A DNA stretch of 64,000 nucleotides from Cymodocea nodosa (lineage: Eukaryota > Streptophyta > Magnoliopsida > Alismatales > Cymodoceaceae), in NCBI GenBank assembly GCA_036874045.1, contig CM072336.1, positions 5,298,501 to 5,362,500 of the forward strand. Reading direction: 5' to 3'. This document shows, piece by piece, positions 1 to 14,500 of this stretch. A program made the translations under genes and the position numbers. The first letter of the stretch is position 1; each line of letters starts with the position of its first letter. Under the pieces are notes generated by a model. The model saw only the letters and a program-made list of their open reading frames with translations. It searched no databases and had not been told where the DNA came from.

Positions 1-3000
1 GAGAAGGGAAGGGAAGTAGTGGGGCAACACCTCGTTGCCTCTTATTAACGCGGGAGAAGAGGAAGAAAGAGCATTGGAAGAGTTATAAATCCAATGATTT
101 ATGAAGATATCGGAAACCGTAGAAATTAGAGACTAATGACGCCTGAAAACGAGATAACACCCAAGAGTAATGGTGCTTGAATTAAAAACTGGTTTAATAG
201 AGCGTTTCACCAAGAAAAAGATACATAGAATGGAAGACGTCGAAGGAAAAAGTCTTTCTACTCGTAACAGTTTGAAGTATTGCTTCAAACAAGTTGGTTT
301 CCTACATGTGACGTCATGGACCCAGAGCCAGAGAGAGACCTTGTCACATTTAATAGACACAATCTAGACGTGATCCGCGTTCCACTGTGATTTCACACAC
401 ACTGTGAAATAGTCCATCCCACAAAATCTCACCTTGTATGATTTCATTATCAATGTTTGATCATGTACATCACATCCTCTGCCTCTCTTATCACTCATGC
501 GCATGCTTGGGAGTTTTCCTTTCTCTTTTGCTGTTGTTTTCATGACCTTCGGAATCGGTGAGTTGATGTGATGAATAAAATAGTGTGGCAGAACTCTCTT
601 GTGGTGGTGTGGACCCTGAAGCCACATGGGATATGATGAATAAGATAGTTTGCTCATTTAAATTTTAGGCAACTTGATGCTGCTACAGCAATGCTGTGCA
701 TGTACCACTTACTTCTATGGGTGCCGTTCATGGTTGGTGGCTAGCGTAAGGGGTGGGTCTGGTTTTCTTTATATGATATGTTGCTCTTTTATTGTGAGCA
801 ATGGTTGTTGAGGGTAGAATGTTCTTTATTTGTACCAGAACCCGGACAGAGGTAGAAATCACATCCCATTTTCAATTTTTGGTCTCCCCCTGAACCACTC
901 AAACATTTTTGGTTATGCTGAAAGAGAACATCTGCGATTTTCACATATAACATGTAGTTTAGATATTTCGTAATTTTTTTTAATGTAGCACTTTTCAAAT
1001 GAAATCTATCTTCTACACTTCAGATCATTAGTTATGTTTTAAATGTAATACTTGAAAAATTAACTCAGTGAAAAGAACAGAACCACCGCCACTAGTCTTC
1101 TGGTGCATGTTCATCATCAATGAGGATAATCATGTTGATTAAAACATAATAGCGACATATGAAGTGATCATCGTTGGCAATATTCTCTAATTATTGTAGA
1201 GGGGGTGTCATTAACATATAAGTTAACCGCAGGTGATCATTCTGTGTAAGAATAGAGGGGTATATTTGTAATTTTACCTTAAGGGTAAATGTTTGGTTAT
1301 GAACTTAAATTTTCTTCCCTCATTTTCAACCCACCTTTAATCGACCCTCTTTCATCAGAGGGGCTGTTTCAAGGGTTTCATCGTTGTCTGTTTGCACGTG
1401 AGGAGCCGACGAGCATGTCGATCCAACGATCAAAAGTAGTGTGTGTCGTCTGTCCTATGCGAAACACATGAGTTGATGGTTGTGATATGGCTGCATAATG
1501 ATTTGATTAAGAGAAATAAATTGCGATATTGATCTTTGAATCTTGTCACAAGAGTGAAATGCAGGGACATGTATAAAGGAGATGTGACATGCAATACAAC
1601 ATGGAATGCATAGTTTATGTGCGTTAGTGATTGCATTTCTTTCTACTATGTAAATGAATATTGGCTTGTTAGCTTTCAATGTTATATTTTACATATTTCT
1701 GTTATTTATGAATTAATAGTAGATTTACTTAGTAGGTTTTAGCTTATTATTTGTAGTTTATTCTTCTTAAACCACTAAAAGGATTTTCAAATAGGATGTG
1801 GTTAGGTATCACTGTTAGGTTGTGGTAGTCTTTTTATGATGTAATCTATAGACTTATGAGATTTATTGATATTTTTGTTGGTCATCATATATAACTTATA
1901 TCGAGTGATGAAATTTTGGTTGTATAACTTGAGGAGGATGAGATTTGGCTTTATAATCGTTGTTTCTTTTTTAGTATTTTGAGTGTTTTATATTATATAA
2001 TAGGTTAAATTTATTTAAGCAAGTACTCTATATAACATTGAAAGAAAAAGTTTTTCACGTTGTATTTTATATTTTACTTGTGATTTTCTTCTTCTAATAT
2101 TATGATGTGACATTTTATCTATAGAACTAATAATAAGAGAGAAGCTGCTGCTGCTGCTGCTGCTGCTCTCTCTCTCTCTCATCATTTGTCACTTCACTTG
2201 CGTGAAGCCCAAGGTCAACATCCATCCTGGCATTAATGGAGAAAAACTTCTGCTTTTGCTGGCAGTTTGATTTGATGGACGAAAGTCAAGATTTAGACCT
2301 TGTACCTACCGATAGGTAGCGGCGACGATTGAATTGTCTGCTCCTTAGCAGCTACCGCACGCACGGCAGGCAATACTTTCTTTGTGGTGTGCAGCAGCTT
2401 TTCATCACACATGATCATAGGAAGAATTCAGTTCTCCCTCCCAGCAAAAGAAATTGGGATGAGGAGCATGCACCTTCTGGTTCGGCCACAGTAAACTCTA
2501 GGAAATCAAAACAGCAGCACTAACAAAATGGGGGCGGGATATAACATTGAAGTTCTCAGTGTGATCTTCCCAGCACATGAAGGAAAACATCCCACCGAAA
2601 TGGGGGCGGGAGGTTGATGGCAACAACGTACCAACCCCGGTTGTCGGTAGCCGACCGCCAACCGCGTTTGTGGGATGGATGCTCAACCTAACAATTTCTG
2701 TCCTGATTTACTCTTTCTTAACCCAAGCATGGCTGAACATGTTTATACGTTCCCTTGCTTTGATAATTGTATTTTCTCATTGTCCCACCCAATTAGGCGG
2801 GGGCGATGAACATTATTTTCCTTGCTTCATTGACGGTCGACCCAATTTTCCAAAAGAAATGAAGAAATGGACTTCATGGCCGTTGATTTCAGAGGGGGAG
2901 GAGGGCATTGGGATCGTACCGTTTATAAAAGCAAATATAAAGGGACAAAACACCACCAACATATTTTGCTAGTTCATTATGGCTACCAAAGTTGGAACCA

Positions 3001-3354
3001 AGCACGAAAGACCCTAAACCCAACCCAAGAATGTGGGCAATCTGCGGCTGTGCGGTGTGGTCGAGCATAAATAAATATGGAATGAAAGGCTGGAGAGAAC
3101 TGGCGAAGCTAGCAAGATAGCATCTAACCTCTGTGATGGATATTTCATATGATGATACATTCACGTACATCAACATGCCATCCACATTTATCATCGTATA
3201 AATGACTACATGATTTTTTGGAGGCGGCACATTTTTATTTGGAAGAGATTGAAGAAAAAACACCATTGCATCAAACACTGACGAAAAACTACAAACCAAT
3301 ATAGGGACTATAGAAACAAGAAGAAAGAAAGTTATATTCACCGTAATGTAACGG
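1..3354. other. Intergenic, no gene recognised
   Basis: AT-rich sequence with only short ORFs in mixed frames. None resembles a known protein family. The part nearest 3354 is presumably the 3' untranslated and terminator region of the DUF4378 gene on the minus strand. Two copies of a short GC-rich word (about 15 bases around 2526 and 2599) lie within 75 bases of each other. Confidence 0.6.
2144..2180. repeat. Compound microsatellite (GCT)n-(CT)n
   Basis: About eight GCT units run directly into about seven CT units. The repeat lies in noncoding sequence. Confidence 0.95.
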
Positions 3355-6300
3355 CTAGAGTCCGTCAATGGCTTCAACAACTAACTCATCCAGCACCAGC
3401 CTCTCGATCTCCATCCCAATCTCCATGATATCAAAAAACAGCATATCCTCCCAGCCTCTCCCACAAACGTCTTTCTTTATCACACAATCAACCACCATGC
3501 TGCTGTTACCACCGGCACAAGAAGCCACTGAATCATCGTCCAAGTAAAACCACCTTGCCACTCGCTTGATCACTTCCTCTGCCACCAGAGTTGTGTCTGG
3601 AACATAACTGCATGTTCTGAAGCTAGTTCTCTTCAGTCGCTGAGAAGCATTGAATGATGCATCATTCCAGCAGATCTCCAATAAGGCAACATTAACGCAG
3701 TCAAATAGGAGCCTCTGCCTTGACCTCGTCTCTCTGCACTTTGTACCCTCTTCTCTACGTTCCAAAAACTTGTCCAATAACAATGGATTCAAGGGGCTTT
3801 CAATGGAGTACCATTTGGACAGGGAAGAGCTTACCGTCTCGTTATCTAACCCAGATGAGAATAGGAGCTTTTGAACAAAATCTAGTCTATCTTGTTCTTT
3901 GATGTCAACCGCTAAGGAACCAACTGTTGGGTGGTTCTTTAGATTTGAAGTATTTCCATCAGAATGAGCGTCATAATCCCAAGATAAGGAACGTGTAATC
4001 GACTCAATCAATGGAGACCTGGAAACGGTTCCTGCATAAGGAATAAATAAATTTCTCAGGTCAGACAAGAGGAAACAATCATCACAAAGAAAATATCAGA
4101 AGAAAAGCAGAAGCAGAACTTACTGCGGCACTCTGCGCTTGCACCATCACGGGACAGTGAAGAACAAGTACTTGTGTCTTCCTCGAACAATGCTTCCAAA
4201 ACTGAAACTGGACTGGGCTGCTCAATGTTTTGACTTAATAATTCAGAGAAGCTAGGTTTTCCAATGGAAGACATTTTCTGCTAAAATGAAATTTAAGCAC
4301 ATAAGAAAAACAACAGTTTCAACAAGTGTCCCGGTATTGGAATTAGACAAGGAATTATCCCTCGAAGTTATCCTAGGAAAAATACAACTAAGAAGAATGT
4401 TTTTCAGTTAGGTGATAACTGACAACATGTCTAAGAGAATGATACGAATGGCAATAATTTTTTTTAAGTGCATGTTGCATATGTAATAAATACTCATGTG
4501 CATGCACAAACATAATACATTTGTGCGACTAATATCCATGGAAGGAGATTGAATCAGGAAACACGATCCAGAAATGTAAACCAAATGTCAAGGAAAAATA
4601 ATCAATGACAAACTTGAATTAGCTACAACAAAATAGAAGGCAAACCTTCACAAAGTGAGGCCCTTGTTTGAGATCTCTATTACCAGAAACTGGAAGCAGC
4701 TTTTCTCTAAATGTTTCTTCAATGGTATTTATTGGATCTTCCACATGCTGGTAATCAACAACACATTCAGCAAAATCAGTGCTTTTGTAATCAACAGAGG
4801 TGGGATTTCTGGATGAAGCTTCGTCAAGGAAGCTTGCATGCAGAAATGGGAAACATTTTTCTTGATTGGGTTTCTTATTCCTTGAGAAGAAACCTGAAGC
4901 TTTCCCTCTAAATGAAAAATTCTTACTCTTGGACTTATTTGCCTCCTTGTCATTAACTGAATTATATGCTGAAGAAGATGAAGGAACAGATTTTGACTTT
5001 TGTAGACTTGCTGTCCTGGGCCTGCCCTCACTGTTTAAATCCTGAACTCTGTTACTAGAGCAGGAGGATGTGGCCACAAGTTCATGTTCTACAGCACCTA
5101 AATTTGAGTAGGAAGTTTCTTCATTGCTATCATTTTCTCTCAATGATTCAATTGCAAGCATCTCTCCCAAAGTACTTGAGCTTCTTTCAAGTTGTGTTTG
5201 TACCTTATTTACCCCATTTGTTTTCACCATTGTTAATCTTTCTGATAATCGTTTCTTAGCCTCTCTAATAACTGAAGATTCTGGTGAACAGGGTGTTTGA
5301 CTACAAGAAGACAGAGAGTAAGGGCTGCTAAGCCTGTTTATGAAATCCCATGAATGATGTGAAGGAGTCGGAGCCTGTGAATCACTAAAATTACCGCTTT
5401 CTTCTTCCATACACATGATTTCTGACCTGCTAAATGAACTTTCATCCCCTGTGTATCCATTTGACAGTTCAGAAGATAACATTGCTTCATCCCTCCCATT
5501 CCTACTAAGACTCTCTTGCATCTGCCTAGTGATCTTTTTTGCCATTTCTCTTGACTCTGGTGTTTCATTTGTTCTTGATTCATCAAAAAACTCTTCACCT
5601 TTTAGAGGGCTTTGGGATTGAATTGGTGCAGTCATTCTTGACCTTAAATTAAGAGGCTGTTTGGGGCTAGGTTTCAATACAACTATCCTTGTAGGTTGAG
5701 ATAAACTGCCAGACTTTGAAAAATTGGAACCTGAATTCCTGCTAGAATTGTCTCCACCCCATCCAATCACATCAGCTAGCATATCTTTCCTCAGCTGTCT
5801 CTCATTTGTGTTGTCCGATGTTCTTGATGGTTTTAGCACTGTGATGTATTTTCTCTTGTTTGACAGAGTGGCTGTTGGTTTTTCATGTAAATACTTGGGA
5901 AATGGCACATTTGGTTCTTCAAGAATCTTGAGAAATATGTCTTTGTGCAAACTAAGAACTTCAAGAGCATTTTGAAAATCCTTTGATTGAAGTAGTTTTT
6001 GACTCTTGGCCAATCGCTTGGCTTCCAAAAATTTCTCATGAACAAGGGCCACACTCTTCTCACTAAGATTGTCGTGGTACCTTCCTTTGTGTAGAGATTC
6101 ATCCTTGAAATGGTTGATTCTTGAAGGTTGCTTCCAGACATCATAGACACCTTTGTATTCGCTTTCCTTATTTGTGTGTGTATGGAATGATTCCCCATTT
6201 TGGGGAACCATATTATTACATGTAGTTCTCCTTTGCTGAGAACCTCGAATTGCTTTACCAAGCATACACCTATTCTGTATTTGATCACCCCCTGGTATGA

Positions 6301-7194
6301 TTCTAGGTGCTGGTGTAGGCAACCGTTGAGCTGGAAGAGTTTCAAGGCCCATCAGACGGGCAACAACACTGGGAGACTTCCTTCCACAATCAATCTCTTT
6401 GGACATTTCCTGTTCTATTAGCATTTTCACTGGCATTCCTTTGGATTTCTTGTACAAGGATGTCTTCTCCAGCATGAATTCTACCTGCAGTTATATCTGA
6501 TCAATAATGCAGTTCTTTCCTGTGGACAATCAATTAATTTCAAAAAATTGATACAAAATTGGAAATATGGAACATCATGAGAAGATAATAGATGTCAAAA
6601 GATCGTACTGGCCTATCAAATTCCAGACTTCCAATAGGATCTACAGCTTCTTTTAACTCATTTTGCCCGTTTCTACGAACTGGAGATCCTGTGTATCAAA
6701 AAATATCAATAAAGCTGATCGGATGATTCCACATCAAAAATTGCTGGTGCATTCAGTAAATTCTTTTCATCCCTTAAATTGCACAGGTATGAAGTGTAGG
6801 CCTGGATTCAGTCCTAATTTTTTGCAACCACAAAATGTGAGATGATGGTGACAATCTTGAGGAAGTTCAGACTTAAGGCTAACTGGTAGTAAGATAATAT
6901 CAGAAACTTGTTCATGATTTTGCACACTTACTCAATTAGATACGGGTTACCATGCATGTTTCATATAGGGAACTAGCAAACCAAACACCAAAACCAAAAA
7001 AGCTACAGATTTCCAACCAAGGATATTCAACTTGCAGAAGCCATTAGAAGACAGACTACAAGCCATTTCAGGCTATAAACAGCATTGAGAATTAAAACAG
7101 CAAGACATTTTCACAAAAAGCATGACTCTTCAGCAAGTGACAGGAAAATACCATCTCGGTGGGATTTATCTGTGAGCAGCTTATTCCCAGCCAT
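3355..7194 (-). CDS. TRM/LONGIFOLIA-like DUF4378 protein
   Basis: Five coding exons were read on the minus strand: 7194-7152, 6688-6609, 6484-4646, 4277-4124 and 4031-3355. They give about 930 residues, with splice phases consistent at every junction. The protein carries the VARLMGLE motif (about residues 82-89) in its N-terminal part, then a long serine-rich, polar, low-complexity middle, then a C-terminal DUF4378 domain (about residues 720-925, including the EQDRLDFVQKLLF stretch). This arrangement is that of the plant TON1-recruiting-motif (TRM)/LONGIFOLIA family, whose studied members bind the TON1 complex or microtubules and influence cell elongation and division-plane set-up. That role is family knowledge; the specific member was not identified. 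The start at 7194 was chosen because MAGNKLLTDK joins in phase to the next exon. A likely noncoding 5' exon (7459-7408, with a GTGAGT donor) lies upstream. The acceptor of exon 4 is a tandem NAGNAG site. Confidence 0.85.
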
Positions 7195-10100
7195 GCGTGC
7201 ACTCACATAAAAAACGTTAATCATACGACCGGAGCATCACAGGCCCAAAGTGTGTGGAATGGCGCCCTTTCTATTGAAAGATTGTTCAATTAATCACCTT
7301 AAATCAAACCAAAATAGATTACAAAGGAAAGTTGTTCTGCTTTTCGATGATAGTGGGCAAACAAAAATTATGGAGAGAAGGCATCATCATGATCTGGAAC
7401 AACTCACCACAGCAGCTGGCGGGATCATCTCCAGATAGAAGATCAATAGCATTTTACACCTGACATCCAGCAACCTGGGATACAAGAGAAAAAGATAACT
7501 CATCGAAGATATTGCACAATCCCCACAATAAATTCCGTTCTTTTAAAGTAAATGGGAGGTGCTTTACTGCATAAAGGGAAATAAGCGAAATCGTAGGCAT
7601 GGAAACACAATCGCATATTAGAGCTACAAGAGTGGCATCACGGAAACATCCAAAAGCAAGACGGAATCTTTTCCTGAGAGGGGTGGCTGATTCAACTCTG
7701 CTGTGCAAAATACAGAAGTGTTGAAAAAGCAGCAGACACGTGAAGGCATGCTATGTATTTGACTGAATTTTGTGCGGTGAATGATGACAACAGAAACAAA
7801 GGAGAAAGATGGATCGCGGTGGTAACTTGCCGGTGAAGCAGAGAAACGGAGAAGATGGGAATAAAGTCGGAATTTTAAAAAGGATAAATAAATATTGAGA
7901 CCAAGATCCGAGAGAAAAGCACAGGAAACAAGATTGGCCGAAGGAAAGACTGAAGTATTACATAGAAATCACCGTCCTAATTCAATTAAGTACACTCGTT
8001 GTGGTCTCCACATACTTGGCGAGAGACCAAGTAGAAATCTTTTAGGTATAAGCTGTCTTTTTGAAAAGAAGGTACACCTATGAGATTCCGAGACGCACGC
8101 AATCCATGCTATAATCCCTTACGAAACAAAGATAGAGCATAAATCAGCAAGAGGAAAAATGAAGTTATGTCGGAAGAAAGAGATCCACCAAATAGATGGG
8201 TAGAAAAAATAGCTAGCAAGCCCAGAGAAGCAAAATCTAACTCTGAAAAGGAAACGCTTTCCACTGAAAAGGCCTTGTTAGAAAACACAGGATAGAGGAT
8301 CTAACTGAAAGTGCATTGCTCACTAGCAAATCCCCCACCACCAATCTCTTCGGCAAATAAAACCAGAACCAGAACGAGGGGCACGGAAACGGACGCATGC
8401 AGAGAAACTGGAAATCCGCCAAATTAAACTCCTCTTTTCCCAAAAAAAAAAGAAGCTTTTTCATCTCGTGAACCATTACAATAATATGAACCCAACAGGG
8501 AACAACCCCAGACGGAAGCCGACGGAGAAAAGAAACCGGACGTCCAGATCCCCACCTTTCCTCACGTACGCCACCACCGCTGGAGCGCTGGACAAGCGCC
8601 CGGGATAGCATCCACCCCCTCCCTTCCCGGTGGTTCACGGGCGGCGGCAGCAAGCAAACTCCACGACGCGGTGTCCGGGATCGACTTCCGTAGGTGGGAA
8701 AAGGAGAGACAATGAAAATGACGGCGTGGTCTTGTTTCGTGCCACTTGCTGGTGACGACACCAACTCCCACCGAACACAGTGAAGTTACCTCCATAAATG
8801 ATAGTGGACTCGAGGCTTGGAGAGATGGAGATCGGGAGCGAGAGTGAGCGTATGGCGGTGACACCAGAGGAGGGCAGAAAACGACGTGCGTTCGTAATAT
8901 GTTCCAATTGGAAATTTAATTTCATCGGGATCATGCTGGCCTTTTAATCATCCCATCTTACTTGGGAGATTGTGTCGAATTTTGTCTTTTTATCCAATGA
9001 TTGATGTCGCCATTATCATAAAAAAAATGATTGTTGTTGTTAATAACTGGTGTTTTACCTTAACCTAAGGAGAGGAAAAAACTTCCAGACTCAGAGTCCG
9101 GTAAAGATATTATCGTCGTATATTTTGAGATTTGTGTTTAAATTTTTCTAATTACTAAAATAATATAATCCTTACCATTTGCTCTATTATTTAAAAGCTG
9201 ATTGCTTTTCAGGAAATACATACCATTTCTGTTCTGTTTCCTTTTTTTTCTCTTTATTATTTGTCGAAACCAAGACTGGTTGTGAAATGCATCAAGATTA
9301 GTTGAATATATAATTTGATCATGACAAAGTTTAGAGATGCTTGATTACATTAATTACTGGTGATTTAAAGCATTAATATTTAATTAAGTTCAGCTTTTAT
9401 TAATCATTGTTGATTCGCAAAATCGTAAAACATTAATATTTAAGTTCTGTTTTGGTTCATATTTATGATAGTCAAGATTATCGAAACGACAAAAATATTG
9501 ATAATCTGTTTGTTTAAGATTTATGAAATATGTGTTCACACTTTCTTTAAGGTTAAAAAATTCCATGATAATCCTAAGGTCGATTATGAGATTTAGAATG
9601 CCTATAAATGTTCATTTCTATTGTTAATAACCGATAAATCTCATAATCTATTGTATTTGTTTCAAATCTATGTTATAATCTTATAATTTGACGATAATAA
9701 ATCTAAAACATATTTTGTTTAAAATTAATAGCCATTTAACCTTCTTTTGGAATATATGAGTTACAGAATAATTTACACGCTTATACGTCTAAATTTCCCC
9801 CACAGACCTAAACCTAACTTGTTTAATTAAGCCTAATGAGTTATATCCATTTAAATCTATATTTTTCTTAAAAGATGGAAACAACAGACAATTATGGCCC
9901 TTAAAACCATCCATCCTACCTGTCTAACTAATTATTTAACGAACAAGTTGAACAAAGCCCACGTTTATAACGGTCTAGTGTATATTAAACAATCAATTAT
10001 TGTTCTCTCAAGTGTGGGTATATCTATCATGTATGGATCCAATCAAATAGGACAATGCAGACCATAATTAGTTTTTCATGAAACGATCATGACTTCATAT

Positions 10101-10716
10101 ACATATATCATCCATGTTTTATATATTTTGCTGGTTCAAAAACTAGTAATTAAACAAGAGCTGCTGCTTGCGATCTACTTGTTAAACAAGTAGTAATTGA
10201 GTTGTAAATCGATGGAAATAATTTAGTTAACTAGGAGAAATGATATTTGTAATTTCTACTTAATCAGTCAACTTAAAAATTACTACCTATATCAGAAAAT
10301 AATAATTATGCATGATGGCGTCAGATAACTAACTTGAGACATATAAAATAAGTCTATTTTAAAAGTAATATTGATACGTAGATTATCGCTTGAATGGAAT
10401 GATCCAACGAAAGGTTAAAATAAAGTAGTCTTTTTACATATACTTAACTATTCAAACAAATGTGTGATAAAAGACGTTGAATCTTTTTCTTCTGTTACCT
10501 TTATCTATATCATTCTGGCAAGATTATTGTTACAAATACTTACGTTACTTTTACAATTTTATTTTATTTATTATCATTTTTTCTCTGTTATTTTTATATT
10601 TTGCAATTACATATTTATCATATATCAAATTATTCATTTTACCCTGTTAGATTACTTTTACAGAAATTTACTCTTGTCTTTCTTTTCTTTTTTTAAAAAA
10701 AGCTTAAACTAATCAA
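7195..10716. other. TRM 5' region and bystin upstream spacer
   Basis: The part up to about 8.9 kb is probably the 5' untranslated exons, introns and promoter of the minus-strand DUF4378 gene; 8.5-8.9 kb is noticeably GC-rich. From 8.95 to 10.7 kb the sequence is very AT-rich and no gene is visible. The ORFs here are short, mutually overlapping and resemble nothing recognisable. Confidence 0.5.
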
Positions 10717-10724
10717 CTAGGGTT
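10717..10724 (+). promoter_or_regulatory. Telo-box-like motif upstream of bystin
   Basis: The word CTAGGGTT is the reverse complement of AACCCTAG, a telo-box form often found upstream of plant ribosome-related genes. It sits at the edge between AT-rich spacer and a short GC-rich stretch (10.73-10.93 kb) that looks like the start of a leader. The bystin start codon lies about 800 bases further on, so the leader probably contains an intron. Function is inferred from position only. Confidence 0.4.
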
Positions 10725-11519
10725 CTCCGTTGGCCCCCCGCGCCTCCTCTCGAACTCGTCGAACGCACGACGCGGTACTTCTCCGACGAATCTCCTCCTT
10801 CTCCCAGCGTCCTAGCCTCCGAATCTCCTCCGGTCACATGACTCCCACACCCTGTGACGGGAGAGCGCGACGTGCCAGCCTCCGAGACTGATCGTTGGTC
10901 GACGAGGCTTCCCGAATCGGTGACTGCCTTGTGCGGTAATTGCGGTGTGCCCCATTTGATCTTACCACTTTAAGTTTTAGACTTTACATTGTTATTTCTT
11001 ACAAGATTTTTAAAGTGTCCTCGCCCCATTGTCAGTTGTTTACTTCAAGATTTTTAGTTTTAGACTTTACACTGTCGCAAGATTTTTAATTTTATCAATA
11101 TATATGTTTACACCTTGAAGAGTTGAAGATCACTATCATTTATCAATTGATCAAGAGATTTTCAAATTTTTTCACTGCATCTGTGAAATATTGAAATCAA
11201 TCGTGAGTATCAAGTTTCCAAGCAATAAAATTTATATGGTATTACAGTTGGTTTGATTTAATTAAATTTTTTATCATTGTTTAGTGGCATATGTAGTTGT
11301 TTATTTGAATGAATCAGGGATTCAATAGTTTGAATGGTTTCCTGTTCTACATGCATTATCTAGGATTCTAGGTAGGTTTTTTTTTCTTCTTTCTGTTTTA
11401 TGCATGTTATATACATGTATTGACCAATCGTGTCATGTTTGTTTTTTAAACATTCTTCTAGAATCCTGATACTGTCACTGGTTCTCGCCACCCACCGCTG
11501 CACCAACACCACCAGGAAA

Positions 11520-14500
11520 ATGCCTGGAAGCAAGCGGAAGCAGCCACAGCCAAAGCTGAAACATCGGCAATCTCTTGAATCTGATGACATCTCCATTGCT
11601 TCCTCTCGGAAAAGGAATCGAGTTGCCAAGCAACACCAGGAGGATGAAGACGTAACTGGAAGCATTAGTAGTTGGTCCTTCTGTTCTATTGTAAAATATT
11701 TGTTCATTCATTGCTTTTCTTCTGCAGTTTGTTTCCTCAAAGATCAGCCAGAAGATCCTAAAGGAAGCTTTGGAGCAGCAGCAGGAGATTGCAAAAGAAG
11801 GCAAAGAGGAGGAAATTTCTGAGCTTTGCTCTGGTTTTGTACCAGATTTCATCAGAGAAGATGATGACAATGATGATGATGACGATGACAGTGATGCAAT
11901 TTCTGAGGCACCAACGCAGCTTGGAGAGGTGGCAGCTGCATTTTCCCCCTCATTTAATTAATTATTTTTTTTCACTTAGAAGATGTTGGTCCTCTAAATA
12001 TGGTTTCTATGATGTTGTGGTATAGATTGAGATTGATCCAGAGGATGAGAGGATTTTGGAAGCCTTTATGAAGGAGTCTGGTCCACAGCCCATGCTTGCT
12101 GATGTTATTGCACAGAAAATCAAAGAAAATGGTGCTGCTGGTTTGTGTTGACTGCCTTTTCTTCTACCAGTTACTACATTTTATTTGTGTTCTTGTTTTT
12201 CAAAAACAGTAGGTGGATTTTATTATATTTAGATAAACCCATATTGTGAAAACCAGAAAGCTGCATAGATATGAATATCATGATCATAGTTGTACCTTTG
12301 GCATTCCATATCCTTCATGGAATAAACTTCCTATTGCCTAATGCCTATCTCATACTACATTTATAATTGCAAAACTTTAAATTTTCCCATCACTTGAACT
12401 GCACTAACATTTTAGAGTCTCACTGAATTTATTATTGTTCTTTTTGTTTTATATTTTCTTTAACTGTAGTTTTCTATTTAAACTTCTGCAGAAACACGAC
12501 CTAAATTGGACCAATCTATCATTGATTTATATAAAGGGTATTTGGACTATACTTTGTATATTTCTGTTCAATTTCATTGTGGAAAATGTAATTGAAACTC
12601 AACGTGTTTTTTTGCTTCAGAGTTGGCAAGCTATTAAGCAGGTATACTGCTGGGAAATTTCCAAAAGCATTCAAATACATACCTGCTTTAGAAATGTGGG
12701 AGGATGTTTTGCTATTAACAGATCCAGAGCATTGGTCTGCCTGTGCAATGTACCAGGCAACAAGAATTTTTGCTTCCAATTTTGGTCCTAAAAAGGCTGA
12801 AATCTTCTACAATTTTGTCCTACTTCCTCGTGTAAGAGAAGATATCAGAAAAAACAAGAGACTCCATGATCGTCTCTATCAGTCACTGAAGAAAGCTCCC
12901 TACAAGCCAGCAGCCTTCTTTAAGGGAATCTTGTTTCCACTTTGTCAGGTGTTTTGCTCATTTCCACTCATCTTATTGGCAATAATTTAACTAATTATTG
13001 CAGTTGCTTTGGCAATCTTAGCCTTATGTCAAATCCTAATTTTGAAGCAAACTTCATTGATGCTCCCTGTTTCTTCATTCTTTAACTCCCTGAATGATCC
13101 ACTTAAATATTTTTTCTTTTAAGGCTATTATTGATATTGTTTATTCTTTTTGCATAATCCTGTGAATTTAAGTGTATTGTTTTTGGAAAGAAATTTCTGA
13201 TATATTTTCCGTTTCTTGTTTGTTTCACTAATACTTGACCTACTTAAACACATTATGAAGTCCCACTAAAGATCTTGGGTTTTCCTTTTTCATGTTAACT
13301 TGTGAATTTGAGTTTTCCTTGTTTTGCTTGCAGTCTGGAAGTTGCACTCTTAGAGAAGCTGTCATAATTGGAAGTATAATTCAAAAGGTGTCTATTCCTG
13401 TACTTCATTCAGGGTAAAGCTATTTGGCTATTTATTTCTTTTATTTTTTCTGCTACTTTTTCCCTGTCATGACAAAGTATTTTCTGTCAAACTATTCTCT
13501 TTTATTGAGAAGTCTGTCAAAATACTCTTTGTTGTACTCTAATTTAATCATAAAACTGTTGATAGAGTGGCACTGATGAAATTGGCAGAAATGGAATACT
13601 GTGGAACAACCAGGTATTTGTATTGAAAATTTGTAATCTCATGACATGTAAATTTATGGCTGCTAGTTCTTAATAATAATTTCAACATCACCCATTTACC
13701 AGTAGTTGGTTTTTCTATCTTCAGTTACTTCATGAAGCTCTTTCTGGATAAAAAGTATGCACTTCCTTATCGGGTGCTTGATGCTGTCGTTGCACATTTC
13801 ATGAGATTTCAAGAAGAATCAAGAATCATGCCAGTCATCTGGCATCAATCTCTTCTTTCCCTTGTTCAAAGGTTGGCTTCCCACAATATATTTTTTGTTT
13901 GCGATATTCAGGAAGTTTTGAGCTAAATTACTAACGTGTGTACCATATTATTTAACATAAATCCATCGTTAAGTCCCATGGTTCCTGCTTCGGACAACTA
14001 GTTTGCCATGGATTCCTGCAGAATTGTCCATTCTAATAAAAATTGGGAACTTTCTTATTTACTATTGAATTTTATGGTTCTCTTGTTCTTCTGTTTGCCT
14101 CCCGTAAATAATCTGTCAATATTGTAGAAGTCTTTCGATTAAGTTGAGGAAAAAATTAGCAATCAAAACAATGATTATATCTCTGGGTTATGTTTGCGTA
14201 ATTTGTCTAGAAGACCATAGTTCACTTATTATGATATCAATAATTTATTTCAAAGGAAGCCATAACCATTGTTTCAATTATCAATTGTTTGAAGCAAACT
14301 CCTGAAATACTGTTTGTGAAATAAGAAAGTTTTACCTTGTTGCCTTTATCAGTTACTGTGGAATTTGGACACTAGTCTAGTCTATTAAGGGAAGTTCTCT
14401 TTTTATTTTTTTTGAAAGCCTCCTCTTTATTGATCTAGTCATGCTTTTGCTTTCTTGTTGTTTGAGTTTTTTACTTCCTCTCCTGTTGATTGAGCCCAGC

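Noticed and set aside
2889-3380. 163-codon minus-strand ORF with hydrophobic N-terminus
   Set aside because: It overlaps the end of the DUF4378 gene in another frame and otherwise lies in its 3' flank. No family resemblance; chance ORF.
8237-8934. Three overlapping minus-strand ORFs of 99-175 codons
   Set aside because: They use different frames over the same GC-rich stretch and resemble nothing; more likely leader or promoter of the DUF4378 gene.
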